DNA of 64,000 bases from CAWJMD01 sp963700925. GTDB taxonomy: Bacteria > Actinomycetota > Actinomycetes > Actinomycetales > CAWJMD01. A program made the position numbers and the translations under genes. Under the pieces are notes generated by a model. The model did not search any database. It was not told where the DNA came from and saw nothing but the letters and a program-made list of their open reading frames with translations. The stretch lies in contig OY969553.1 in the NCBI GenBank assembly GCA_963700925.1, positions 1,488,001 through 1,552,000 of the forward strand, read 5' to 3'. Positions 27,194-34,715 of this stretch are shown here, one piece after another (positions within the stretch are counted from its first letter, which is position 1; each line of letters starts with the position of its first letter).

Positions 27194-27745
27194 GTGAGAA
27201 CCCGGCAGGCCGAGTACGAGCTCGCTCAGGCCGCCGCCGCCAAGGACCCCGTCGCCCTGCGCGAGATCATCGAGAGCCAGGCCGACCGCATGCCGCGCAT
27301 CGCCCGGGCCCTGACGAGAAACACCAACGAGCTCGAGGACCTCGCCCAGGAGGCGCTGGCGAAGATCTCATCTCCCTCGGTGCTGCGGCGCTACCGCGGC
27401 GACGGGCCACTCGATGGGTACCTCGGACGGGTCGCGACGTGGGCGATGGTGTCGTACCTGCGCAGCCAGGGAAAGACCTGGCGCAACACGCTCATGGTCG
27501 AGTCGCTCCCCGAGCCGCCACCCCACGACGACGACGGGACGCCGCTTCGTGACCTGGACGACGAGGTGCGTGCTGCCATCGGCAGGCTCCCCGTTCGTGC
27601 CCGACTTGTGCTCATACTGATAGCGGTCGAGGACCTGAGCTACAAGGACGTCGCGGAGACGCTCGAGATGGAGGTCGGAACGGTGAAGTCCACCTACTCG
27701 CGTGCGCGCTTCGCGTTGCGGTCGCAGTTGAAGGAAGCTCGATGA
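27194..27745 (+). CDS. ECF-like sigma-70 family RNA polymerase sigma factor
   Basis: A 183-residue sigma factor. Region 2 (about 25-90) contains TRNTNELEDLAQEALAKI and GPLDGYLGRVATWAMVSYLRSQ. Region 4 (about 125-178) shows RLPVRARLVLILIAVEDLSYKDVAE and the helix-turn-helix ending in GTVKSTYSRARFALR. It directs core RNA polymerase to its own promoter set. GTG start. The next gene overlaps by ATGA. Four copies of GGAAC-N18-CGTC lie within 8 kb and are its likely targets. No zinc-binding anti-sigma protein is encoded next door. Confidence 0.9.
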   Translation: MRTRQAEYELAQAAAAKDPVALREIIESQADRMPRIARALTRNTNELEDLAQEALAKISSPSVLRRYRGDGPLDGYLGRVATWAMVSYLRSQGKTWRNTLMVESLPEPPPHDDDGTPLRDLDDEVRAAIGRLPVRARLVLILIAVEDLSYKDVAETLEMEVGTVKSTYSRARFALRSQLKEAR

Positions 27746-28161
27746 CCGACGAGCCCTTCGATCCCTCGTACCTGGCGCCGGACGCCGACCCAGGCAGCGA
27801 CGATGTCACCGGACTGCCCTTCGACGACGTCGGCTCCGAGCTGATCCCTCTGGGCTCCGCCGACCTGGAGCAGCCTGCCGCCGACCCCGCCGTCGACCGT
27901 GCTGCCGATCACGAGGGTCCGGACGCCGCCGTCCCGCCGGACCTCGACGTCGAGTCGCCGTTCGCCGGGCTGTGGGGCGAGGACGACGGGCTCCAGGCTT
28001 GGCTCGACCAGACTCCGTCCGCGCCCGAGCCACCGGACCCGGCAGCAGACCTGCTGTTCACGGGCCGCCTCCAGGAGATCGTCGCCGACGACGTCAGCGG
28101 CGTGGACCGCGATCGCCTTGTCGAGGACGCAGTGCGGCGCAGCCTGCAGACAGACGGCTAG
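27742..28161 (+). CDS. acidic protein coupled to the sigma factor
   Basis: A 139-residue acidic protein rich in Asp, Pro and Ala. It overlaps the sigma-factor stop by ATGA, the position usually held by an anti-sigma factor, but no HxxxCxxC zinc motif or membrane helix is present. Residues about 50-75 contain PPDLDVESPFAG, which resembles the block before PRFG in acidic paralogues A and B. The last 35 residues may be helical (LVEDAVRRSLQ). It may be an atypical sigma regulator or another regulon protein. Its TAG and the stop of the converging gene overlap at CTAG. Confidence 0.75.
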   Translation: MTDEPFDPSYLAPDADPGSDDVTGLPFDDVGSELIPLGSADLEQPAADPAVDRAADHEGPDAAVPPDLDVESPFAGLWGEDDGLQAWLDQTPSAPEPPDPAADLLFTGRLQEIVADDVSGVDRDRLVEDAVRRSLQTDG

Positions 28162-28433
28162 ACCGCCGACCACGGGGTGGAGAGCGCGTCCAGCACCCCG
28201 TCTCCATCAGGGTCGGTCATCGTCATCTCCGGTGTGCCGTCGCCGTTCTCGTCGGTCCCGATCGCTGCCATCTCGCCGTCGGCCTCGCCCGCGAGGATGA
28301 ACATCTCGGCACCCCCGGCGTCCCACCGCTCGATCGGACCCTCGGGTCCGTCGGCCGCGAAGTAGTCGCCTGCACCGTCGCCGTCGAGGTCGACCGTGTC
28401 CCATTCACCCGTTGGCTCCCACCATGCACCCAT
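28158..28433 (-). CDS. small protein with three Ca-binding-like Asp loops
   Basis: A 91-residue protein that begins with MGAWWEPTGEWDTVDLDGDG. Three Asp-rich loops of the form D-x-D-G-D-G (DLDGDG near 18, DENGDG near 63, DPDGDG near 74) resemble EF-hand or dockerin calcium loops. No signal peptide is visible. AGGAGG lies about ten bases before the ATG, and a GGAAC-N18-CGTC promoter lies 47 bases upstream, back to back with that of the dynamin operon. Its Trp-rich start recalls acidic paralogues A and B. The function is unknown. Confidence 0.8.
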   Translation of the reverse strand: MGAWWEPTGEWDTVDLDGDGAGDYFAADGPEGPIERWDAGGAEMFILAGEADGEMAAIGTDENGDGTPEMTMTDPDGDGVLDALSTPWSAV

Positions 28434-28480
28434 CGTCCTTGCCTCCTGTCGAAATTCGCCATTCCTCGTTCTCCCACCAG

Positions 28481-28507
28481 GACGCTCCGAGGGTGGATCG
28501 TGGTTCC
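28481..28507 (-). promoter_or_regulatory. ECF-type promoter, GGAAC-N18-CGTC, copy 3
   Basis: On the minus strand GGAAC (28507-28503) is followed after exactly 18 bases by CGTC (28484-28481), 47 bases upstream of the Asp-loop protein start. Its -35 box forms half of the palindrome GGTTCCCGGAACC with that of the divergent dynamin promoter. Confidence 0.8.
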
Positions 28508-28508
28508 C

Positions 28509-28535
28509 GGAACCTCCCGACGGCCTCATCGCGTC
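28509..28535 (+). promoter_or_regulatory. ECF-type promoter, GGAAC-N18-CGTC, copy 4
   Basis: On the plus strand GGAAC (28509-28513) is followed after exactly 18 bases by CGTC (28532-28535), upstream of the dynamin-Hsp70 operon. With copy 3 it forms a divergent pair sharing the palindrome GGTTCCCGGAACC at 28502-28514. Confidence 0.8.
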
Positions 28536-28591
28536 CATCGTGAGCAAGGACGTGGCCGGGAGCGAGAAGGGTGAGAGAGGTGGTCGACACG

Positions 28592-30319
28592 ATGAGCGAG
28601 ACCCTGCGGGTCAACGCCCCGCCCCTGATGCGGGACATCTATCACGCCGCGTACGAGGGCGGCGCCGGGGCGGCGTGTCGGCGGATGCAGACGCTGGCAA
28701 CCGAGCTCCGGCGTCCGGCACGCATTCCGGTCGTGGGCGAGCGCAGCCGCGGAAAGAGCCGCCTGCTCAACGCCCTGCTGCGTCGACCCGGCCTGCTGCC
28801 GGTCGAAGTCGAGGTGGCCTCGAACGTCTTCGTCGTCGTCTCCTCCATCGGTGACGACGAGGACGAGCACGTCGAGGTGCGCTTCGGCGACGGCAAGCAA
28901 GGGCGGCGGGTACCGCTCGACGACCTGGACGAGTACGCCTCGGAGGTTCGTAACCCGAGCAACATCAAGGGGGTTCAGTCGGTCACCGTGCGGATCCACG
29001 GCCGTTCGATCACCCGAGGCATCGAGCTGCTCGACACACCCGGTGTGGGAGGGCTCGTGTCCGAGCACGGCTCGATGGCCCTGGAGGCCACGCGCCAGGC
29101 GGACGGGCTGGTGATGGTGCTCGAGGCCGCCAAGCCGATCACCAAGCCTGAGCTGCAGTTCATCTCGATGGTCACGGAGCGGTCGAGCGACGTACCCGTC
29201 GTCTTCTGCCTGACGAAGACAGACATGTATCAGGGCAAGAGCCTCGACGAGATGACCAGCTTCCTGCGGGACGGGCTCGCGCGGCACGCCCCCGACCTGA
29301 GCGCATCGCCGATGGTGTGCGTGAGCGCTCTGCGGGCCGACCGCTCACTCGAGCTCGTCGAGAGCGATCCCACCCGGTCTGCCGAGCTCGGCGGCCTGAG
29401 CGGCATGGGGTCGCTGGTCGGTGCGATCCACAGCCACATCCTCGGGACCGTCGAGAGGGATCGCTTCGCCGGGTTGCTCGAGGAGGGACGCAGGATCACC
29501 CTCGAGCTGGCACAGCCACAGCGCGAACGCCTTTCGGTCCTTGAAGGGGGCGTCGACCCGCAGGCGCGGCTCGCTGAGATCAAGGGGCAGCTGGCGGCAC
29601 TGCCCGACCAGAATGCGTTGCGGACAAGACTCGACCGGGAGATGCAGGCCCTGCACGTGCGCACACAGAGGAAGCTCCAGACCCAACTCCGGGAGATGAA
29701 CCGTGATCTCAGGGACCGCGTCGAGTTCCACTGGAAGAAGAGCATGCGCAAGTCCCTCCCGAACGACTACGACCAGCGGTTCCAGCAGATCTGGCTGGAG
29801 ACCGTCAACGACGTCAACGAGGGCGCCTCGCAGATCGCCACCGCGCGTGCACGCGCCTACGCGCTGAGCGGCGGCGGCGTCGAGGCGGAGACGAGCGACG
29901 CCCCCGAGACGGCGGGCCAGATCAGGCGGACGAAGAGGGCTGCCAAGAGGATCCGCTCGTGGATGCGGATCATCGTGATGTCCTTCATGTCCTGGGGCCT
30001 CCTGTTCCCGGTCCAGTACATGGAGCACCGCGAGGCGATGCAGAACGCCGACAAGGGCGATGCGCGACTCTGGCTGGCAGCGAGCACCGAACGGCAGTTC
30101 GCCTACTACGACGAGCTGCGCGCCCACCTGGAGCGCGCCGGACTACGGGTTCTCGCTGTTGTCGAGCCGCCCGTCCTGGACCGGCGGCGCAGCCTGAAGG
30201 CGATGGCGGCGGCGCTCGAGGACGTCACCGGCGCCGGTGGAGCGGAGCAGATCCGGCAAGAGCTCGACCGGCTCCAGCGGCTCTCGGACGAGGCGTCGAG
30301 GCTGTTGGCTGAGGGGTAG
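28592..30319 (+). CDS. bacterial dynamin-like GTPase (IniA-like)
   Basis: A 575-residue dynamin-family GTPase. The P-loop GERSRGKS (about 50-57), a switch with ASNVFVVVS, the DTPG motif (about 148) and TKTD (about 209) form the GTPase domain. A long helical stalk follows, with a hydrophobic segment IIVMSFMSWGLLFPV (about 456-470) that could be the membrane-inserting tip. By family such proteins bind and remodel membranes. Its size is close to mycobacterial IniA. The ATG at 28592 is preferred (GAGAGG upstream); a GTG at 28571 is also open. It lies seven bases before the Hsp70-like gene, behind an ECF-type promoter. Confidence 0.88.
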   Translation: MSETLRVNAPPLMRDIYHAAYEGGAGAACRRMQTLATELRRPARIPVVGERSRGKSRLLNALLRRPGLLPVEVEVASNVFVVVSSIGDDEDEHVEVRFGDGKQGRRVPLDDLDEYASEVRNPSNIKGVQSVTVRIHGRSITRGIELLDTPGVGGLVSEHGSMALEATRQADGLVMVLEAAKPITKPELQFISMVTERSSDVPVVFCLTKTDMYQGKSLDEMTSFLRDGLARHAPDLSASPMVCVSALRADRSLELVESDPTRSAELGGLSGMGSLVGAIHSHILGTVERDRFAGLLEEGRRITLELAQPQRERLSVLEGGVDPQARLAEIKGQLAALPDQNALRTRLDREMQALHVRTQRKLQTQLREMNRDLRDRVEFHWKKSMRKSLPNDYDQRFQQIWLETVNDVNEGASQIATARARAYALSGGGVEAETSDAPETAGQIRRTKRAAKRIRSWMRIIVMSFMSWGLLFPVQYMEHREAMQNADKGDARLWLAASTERQFAYYDELRAHLERAGLRVLAVVEPPVLDRRRSLKAMAAALEDVTGAGGAEQIRQELDRLQRLSDEASRLLAEG

Positions 30320-30326
30320 GTGCAGG

Positions 30327-32705
30327 ATGGACGACATCACGACCGTGGCCGCAGTCGACTTCGGCACCACACGGTCAGCCACCGCGGTGATGACCGACGG
30401 CGGCGAGGCAGTGATCCTCCCCGAGTTCGCCTCCGCTGTAGCACGTTTCACCGACGACGGAGTGTCGCGCCGGTATGTCGGCGCAGATGCCGAGGCGCTG
30501 CTCGGCGACCAACGACACGCCGGCGCCGTCCTGCGCTGCCCGAAGAACAAGGTCCGCGACCGCGGAACCAGCGTCTTCCACTTTCCCGGCGACGAAGCGC
30601 CACACCACATCGGCGTCGTCGTGGAGTGGGTCCTGGCTCACGCAGTCGCCCTCGCCGAGGAACACCTGCATGGCAGGCCGCGCGCGCTCGCGGTCACCCA
30701 CCCCGCGGCCTGGACGCCGGAGACCGACTCGTACAACGTGCTGAGGGGAGCCCTGTTCCACCTCGGATTCGAGCCGCGCCTGGTGAGCGAGCCGGAGGCA
30801 GTGGCGTACCACGTCTTTTCCGCCGGGCAACTCGATCTGGACGACGGTGCCGCGGTGGCGGTCTACGACATGGGCGGCGGCACAACCGATGTGGCCGTAG
30901 TGCGGCGATCGAACGGACGGCTTGAGACGCTGACGCGCAGCGACCACACGACCCACGGGCTCCGGCTGATCGGTGGCGAGGTGTTCGACGACCTTCTCTA
31001 CCGGTACGTGCTCGAGGAGCTTGTGGACGACCCCGGCGCCCGAGAGCTGCTGCGAGCGGACTCGAACCCGGACGCCAGTGCGGCGCTGAACCTCGACCCG
31101 CAGCTGGCCGCCTGTGGTCGTGCACTGAGGCGTTCGGTCCGGCGCGCGCGCGAGACCCTCTCCAAGCGCCGCACAACGAGTCTCGAGCTGCCGGCTCCCC
31201 TCGCGGAGGGCACGCTGTCGATCTCGCGGGACGACGTCGAACGCGTGATCAACGACCCGGCCGACCCGATCGTCGACCTCACGATCGACCTGCTCGAGGC
31301 CGGGATCGCCGAGGCAGGAGGCGATGTCGCGGCCATCGTGCTCGCCGGAGGAGCCAGCCAGACCCCACTGGTCCGACGACTCATCTCCGAGCGCCAGAAG
31401 CTGGGTGGCATCCGCATCGTGACCGCCCAGCCCCACAAGGGCGCCGTCGCGCTCGGTGCTGCGCGCTGGCTGTGGCGGTCGCAGACGGAGGCGACCCGGC
31501 GTGCACACCAGAACCAGGTCAACGGAACGAAGCTCGTTCAGCACGACGACTGGGACGAGGTCGCCGAGTCGTCGCAGGCGTGGCTCCGCAACGCCGTCCT
31601 CAACTCGCCCTGTGAGGAGGACATCGCCGATCTCCTCGTGGATGTGGGGCTTCTCGGCGTCACGGCACCGGCGATCGACGGCGGCACACTCGTCGTCACA
31701 TCGGCTCGCTTGCTCTGGTCCGGAGTCTTGCCGAACGGCAAGGCCCACCACAGCGAGGTCAGGCTGGCGGCACTCAAGGACGTCCGCCCCGTCAGCTCGG
31801 CCACGATGGGGCTGATCGGCATGCGCGTCGTCTCTGACAAGGGAACGCGCACCTATCTCCTGTCTGCCGACGACGACGACCTCCTCGACTGGATCGACTA
31901 CGTGGGTCAGCGGTTGCCGTCCGGCGCCCCCACCGACAGCACGGCCATGGTGGCAATCCTCAGAAGGCTGCTGAAGGCAGACGATTTCAAGTCCGGATCG
32001 CAGAGCGGCGCCTGGCTGGTGCATGCCGTCGCGACGGCCACGACCCCGGAGGAGTTCCACCAGCTGCAGGTGTGCAACGACAAGCAGACCACCCTGCTGA
32101 CAACGTCAGAGCGTCTGGTGTGGACGCGGGACGGCACACCACTCGTGGGCAAGACGGCGCGCTTCGCAGACATCACCAAGATCACCGGACGGAGCAGTGA
32201 GTCGGACGGGCTGTTCGGCTTCCGCGTGACCGTCTCAGGCAAGGACGATGCGTTCAAGCTCTGGCATGCACAGCAGAACATCGCGTACATCTGTGCGCGC
32301 CAGGGGAAGACCCCACCCATCTGGGTCAGAAACGTTGCGAAGCTCCGCACCTTTGCCGGCTGGGCGGACGTGCACGTCGACGGGCGCGACTACATCGAGC
32401 ACGCCCTCGTGCACAAGGACGACGTGCTGCTTGCCTTCGCCCACTGCCGCTACGTCAGCGAGGGCTTCTGGGGTCAGGACGTCTTGAAGACGACCGCGCT
32501 CATGGTCACGTCCCAGCGCGTGGTCTGGGCACGCGTCGGAGCGATCGCCGGTCTCGACGGGCACGCGGTGCCCGTCGCGAAGGTGACGAAGGTCGGGCCG
32601 ATGCCGAACGGCGTGGCGCTGACGATCGACGGTAGGAATCACGGCTTCGTCGGGTTCCCGTCCGCCGACATGGTGCGCATCCTGCGCGGGCTTCGCAACG
32701 CCTAG
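30327..32705 (+). CDS. Hsp70-family ATPase fused to three PH-like modules
   Basis: A 792-residue protein. Residues 1-385 are an Hsp70-type actin-fold ATPase: VDFGTTRSAT at 10-19 (phosphate 1), YDMGGGTTDVAVV near 180 (phosphate 2) and LAGGASQTPLV near 340 (adenosine). No substrate-binding domain follows. Instead three related units begin with TLVVTSARLLW, TLLTTSERLVW and ALMVTSQRVVW near residues 452, 588 and 723, a period of about 135. The strand-T-S-x-R-strand-W pattern resembles bacterial PH (YokE-like) domains. In operon with dynamin 1 and convergent with a GrpE-like gene, it may be a membrane-directed chaperone-like switch. Confidence 0.88.
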   Translation: MDDITTVAAVDFGTTRSATAVMTDGGEAVILPEFASAVARFTDDGVSRRYVGADAEALLGDQRHAGAVLRCPKNKVRDRGTSVFHFPGDEAPHHIGVVVEWVLAHAVALAEEHLHGRPRALAVTHPAAWTPETDSYNVLRGALFHLGFEPRLVSEPEAVAYHVFSAGQLDLDDGAAVAVYDMGGGTTDVAVVRRSNGRLETLTRSDHTTHGLRLIGGEVFDDLLYRYVLEELVDDPGARELLRADSNPDASAALNLDPQLAACGRALRRSVRRARETLSKRRTTSLELPAPLAEGTLSISRDDVERVINDPADPIVDLTIDLLEAGIAEAGGDVAAIVLAGGASQTPLVRRLISERQKLGGIRIVTAQPHKGAVALGAARWLWRSQTEATRRAHQNQVNGTKLVQHDDWDEVAESSQAWLRNAVLNSPCEEDIADLLVDVGLLGVTAPAIDGGTLVVTSARLLWSGVLPNGKAHHSEVRLAALKDVRPVSSATMGLIGMRVVSDKGTRTYLLSADDDDLLDWIDYVGQRLPSGAPTDSTAMVAILRRLLKADDFKSGSQSGAWLVHAVATATTPEEFHQLQVCNDKQTTLLTTSERLVWTRDGTPLVGKTARFADITKITGRSSESDGLFGFRVTVSGKDDAFKLWHAQQNIAYICARQGKTPPIWVRNVAKLRTFAGWADVHVDGRDYIEHALVHKDDVLLAFAHCRYVSEGFWGQDVLKTTALMVTSQRVVWARVGAIAGLDGHAVPVAKVTKVGPMPNGVALTIDGRNHGFVGFPSADMVRILRGLRNA

Positions 32706-33187
32706 CCCGAACCGGACCGGTAGACCGCCACGTCGGCCCTGCGCAGCAGCCGTCCCCCGTCCATGAAACCGAGACGCTCTGTCGCAGCGACGAGTCCGTC
32801 CTCGTGGGGGTCTGCGGTCTCGATCGTCTGAACTGCTGTGTGGTTCTCTGGCGTGAAGCGTTCGCCGTCTGGCCGCAGGGCGACCACACCGACCTCGTCG
32901 AGCACCTGCAGCAGGCGCTCCCGCGTCGCTTCGCTGCGGGTCTCGTCGATCACCTCGATGCACGCGTCGATCAGCCGGGCACGGTCGCCCGACTCGGCTG
33001 TTGCAGGCGGAGCCTCCGGGACCGGCGTTGGCTCGGGGAACGGTGTCGGTTCGGGGAACCGCTGTGGCTCTGGCGGTCTCGACTGAAAACTGGGTTCAGC
33101 GGGAGGGGCCACGGGCGGTTCGGCCGGCTTCGCGATCGGCGCGGCAGGCGGCCCCAAGTCGCGACGACGCCGCTTGAACGGACTCAT
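32702..33187 (-). CDS. GrpE-like nucleotide exchange factor
   Basis: A 161-residue protein. The first 60 residues are basic and then Pro/Glu-rich with repeated PEP units (disordered). Residues 65-158 resemble the lower helix and beta head of GrpE: LLQVLDEVGVVALRPDGERFTPENHTAV, then MDGGRLLRRADVAVYRS. The long coiled coil of true GrpE is much shortened. By family it would speed ADP release from an Hsp70, and the Hsp70-like gene ends at the same CTAG, making that protein the obvious partner. It overlaps the stop of dynamin 2 by ATGA. Confidence 0.82.
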   Translation of the reverse strand: MSPFKRRRRDLGPPAAPIAKPAEPPVAPPAEPSFQSRPPEPQRFPEPTPFPEPTPVPEAPPATAESGDRARLIDACIEVIDETRSEATRERLLQVLDEVGVVALRPDGERFTPENHTAVQTIETADPHEDGLVAATERLGFMDGGRLLRRADVAVYRSGSG

Positions 33188-34698
33188 CCTCTGCTCTCCT
33201 CCTCCGGAGTCCTGCGCGCGAGGTGGCGGTAGGTCAGTGCCGCGACCTCGGCGACCTCACGGCGGTTGGTCTCGGGCAGCCGTGCGGCGAAGCTGCGCCA
33301 GATCACGGCACGGGTCGCGGCCCTGGCGGCGATCTCGGCTGGGCTCTCGGCTGGGCTCCCTTCGGAGTCGTCGTCGACGAGCCCCGTCCCACCGCCGAGC
33401 ACGTCTCGCACCTCCTCCAGCGCGTCCTCGTCGAGACCGATCCGGGGTTCGAACGTGAGCCACAGGGCGTGCAGCCGGCGCAGTGGGAACGCCGCCGGCA
33501 GCAGCAACGACTCGTGCACCCAGGCATCCACGCGGTCGCGGGCCTGCCTGCTCAGGGCGCCCGCGACCAGCAGGTCGGTGGCTCGTCGGCGCAGGGCGCC
33601 CAGCGTCGTGTCGGCACGCAACAACCCCGATCTGGATGCGAAGTCCCGCTCGAGCATGTCCTCCAGGGCCGCCATCCCGGAGAGCGCGAACAGGCGCGTG
33701 GACAGCTCAGCAGCGTCCGTGATGCCTGCGGCGTGGACGAGGTCGACGCCGGCGACGATCCCGAAGCCGCCCAGCCTGGCGGTGAGCTCACGCCGCCTCT
33801 CCGCCGAGACGTCGGGCACGTCGAGTGTCGCGAGGAGCTCGCCATCGGCGAGGTCGCGGGGGTCGGCCACGTGCCGGCCGAGCGCTACGAGATCGGCGAC
33901 TAGGGGGTCGTCGACGAACCCCGTCCGAGCGGCCTCGGCCACGATGCCCACGGTCGCCGAGGCTCCGGCCACGCGCTGGCGCAGCTCGTGGCGGTGGCGC
34001 TCCAGCCGACGACTGGCGGAGCCGACGGGATCGGACGCCGACGGGCCCTCGACGCGGTCGGCCTGGTTGAAGACGTAGAGCGAGTTCGTCGGTGCGCGCC
34101 GCACGTCGCCGAAGAGCCGTCGAAAGCGGTCGAGCTCCTCGTACTCGTCAGCGCGACCCGGCAGCTCCGAGGTGACGAAGACCGCCGCGTCGGCGTCGCG
34201 GATCGCGGCCCCTGTGACCTGCAGGGCGCGGTCACTGACCTCCTCGTTGGGCGACCCCAGCCCGGGAGAGTCGATCACCGTCAACCGCTCGAGCAGCGGA
34301 TGGCGTAGGTGAACCACAATGGGGATGGGCACGCGGGTGTCGAGCCCGCTCAGCCCCGCAACGTCCTCGACGGCAACCGTCTGCACAGCGTCGGCGCCGG
34401 CCAGATGTACCTCGGCGCGTTCGTCGGAGTCTGCGGCAGAACGGAACTCGCAGTTGACGGTCGTCGTCTCCCCCTCGCCCGTCGCCGCGACCCGACCACC
34501 GACGAGAGCATTCACCAGCGTCGACTTGCCCGCGCTCCCCCGGCCGGTGATCGCGACGCGGAGAGGATGCTCCAGCCGACGCAGACCGCCGTGCGCCTCG
34601 GGCCACAACGGCTCCAGCTCGTCGTCGCCGAGCACGCGCCGGCACACCTCTGCGGCCAGTGCACGCGCCGCCGCGGCGTCGCGCTCACTGTCGGCCAC
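33184..34698 (-). CDS. second dynamin-like GTPase (IniC-like)
   Basis: A 504-residue GTPase of the dynamin superfamily. The P-loop is ITGRGSAGKST (about 51-61), followed by ETTTVN (switch I), IDSPGLGSP (DxxG) and the variant base-recognition motif FNQADRVE. A helical region makes up the rest, ending RRTPEEESRG. It matches the size of mycobacterial IniC. The GTG start lies 17 bases after rlmB, so it may be transcribed from the cysS-rlmB promoter. It is coupled to the GrpE-like gene. Two-gene dynamins often act as a pair, so this protein probably works with the one at 28.6 kb. Confidence 0.86.
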   Translation of the reverse strand: MADSERDAAAARALAAEVCRRVLGDDELEPLWPEAHGGLRRLEHPLRVAITGRGSAGKSTLVNALVGGRVAATGEGETTTVNCEFRSAADSDERAEVHLAGADAVQTVAVEDVAGLSGLDTRVPIPIVVHLRHPLLERLTVIDSPGLGSPNEEVSDRALQVTGAAIRDADAAVFVTSELPGRADEYEELDRFRRLFGDVRRAPTNSLYVFNQADRVEGPSASDPVGSASRRLERHRHELRQRVAGASATVGIVAEAARTGFVDDPLVADLVALGRHVADPRDLADGELLATLDVPDVSAERRRELTARLGGFGIVAGVDLVHAAGITDAAELSTRLFALSGMAALEDMLERDFASRSGLLRADTTLGALRRRATDLLVAGALSRQARDRVDAWVHESLLLPAAFPLRRLHALWLTFEPRIGLDEDALEEVRDVLGGGTGLVDDDSEGSPAESPAEIAARAATRAVIWRSFAARLPETNRREVAEVAALTYRHLARRTPEEESRG

Positions 34699-34715
34699 GG
34701 CTGGCGCCCTGGTGC

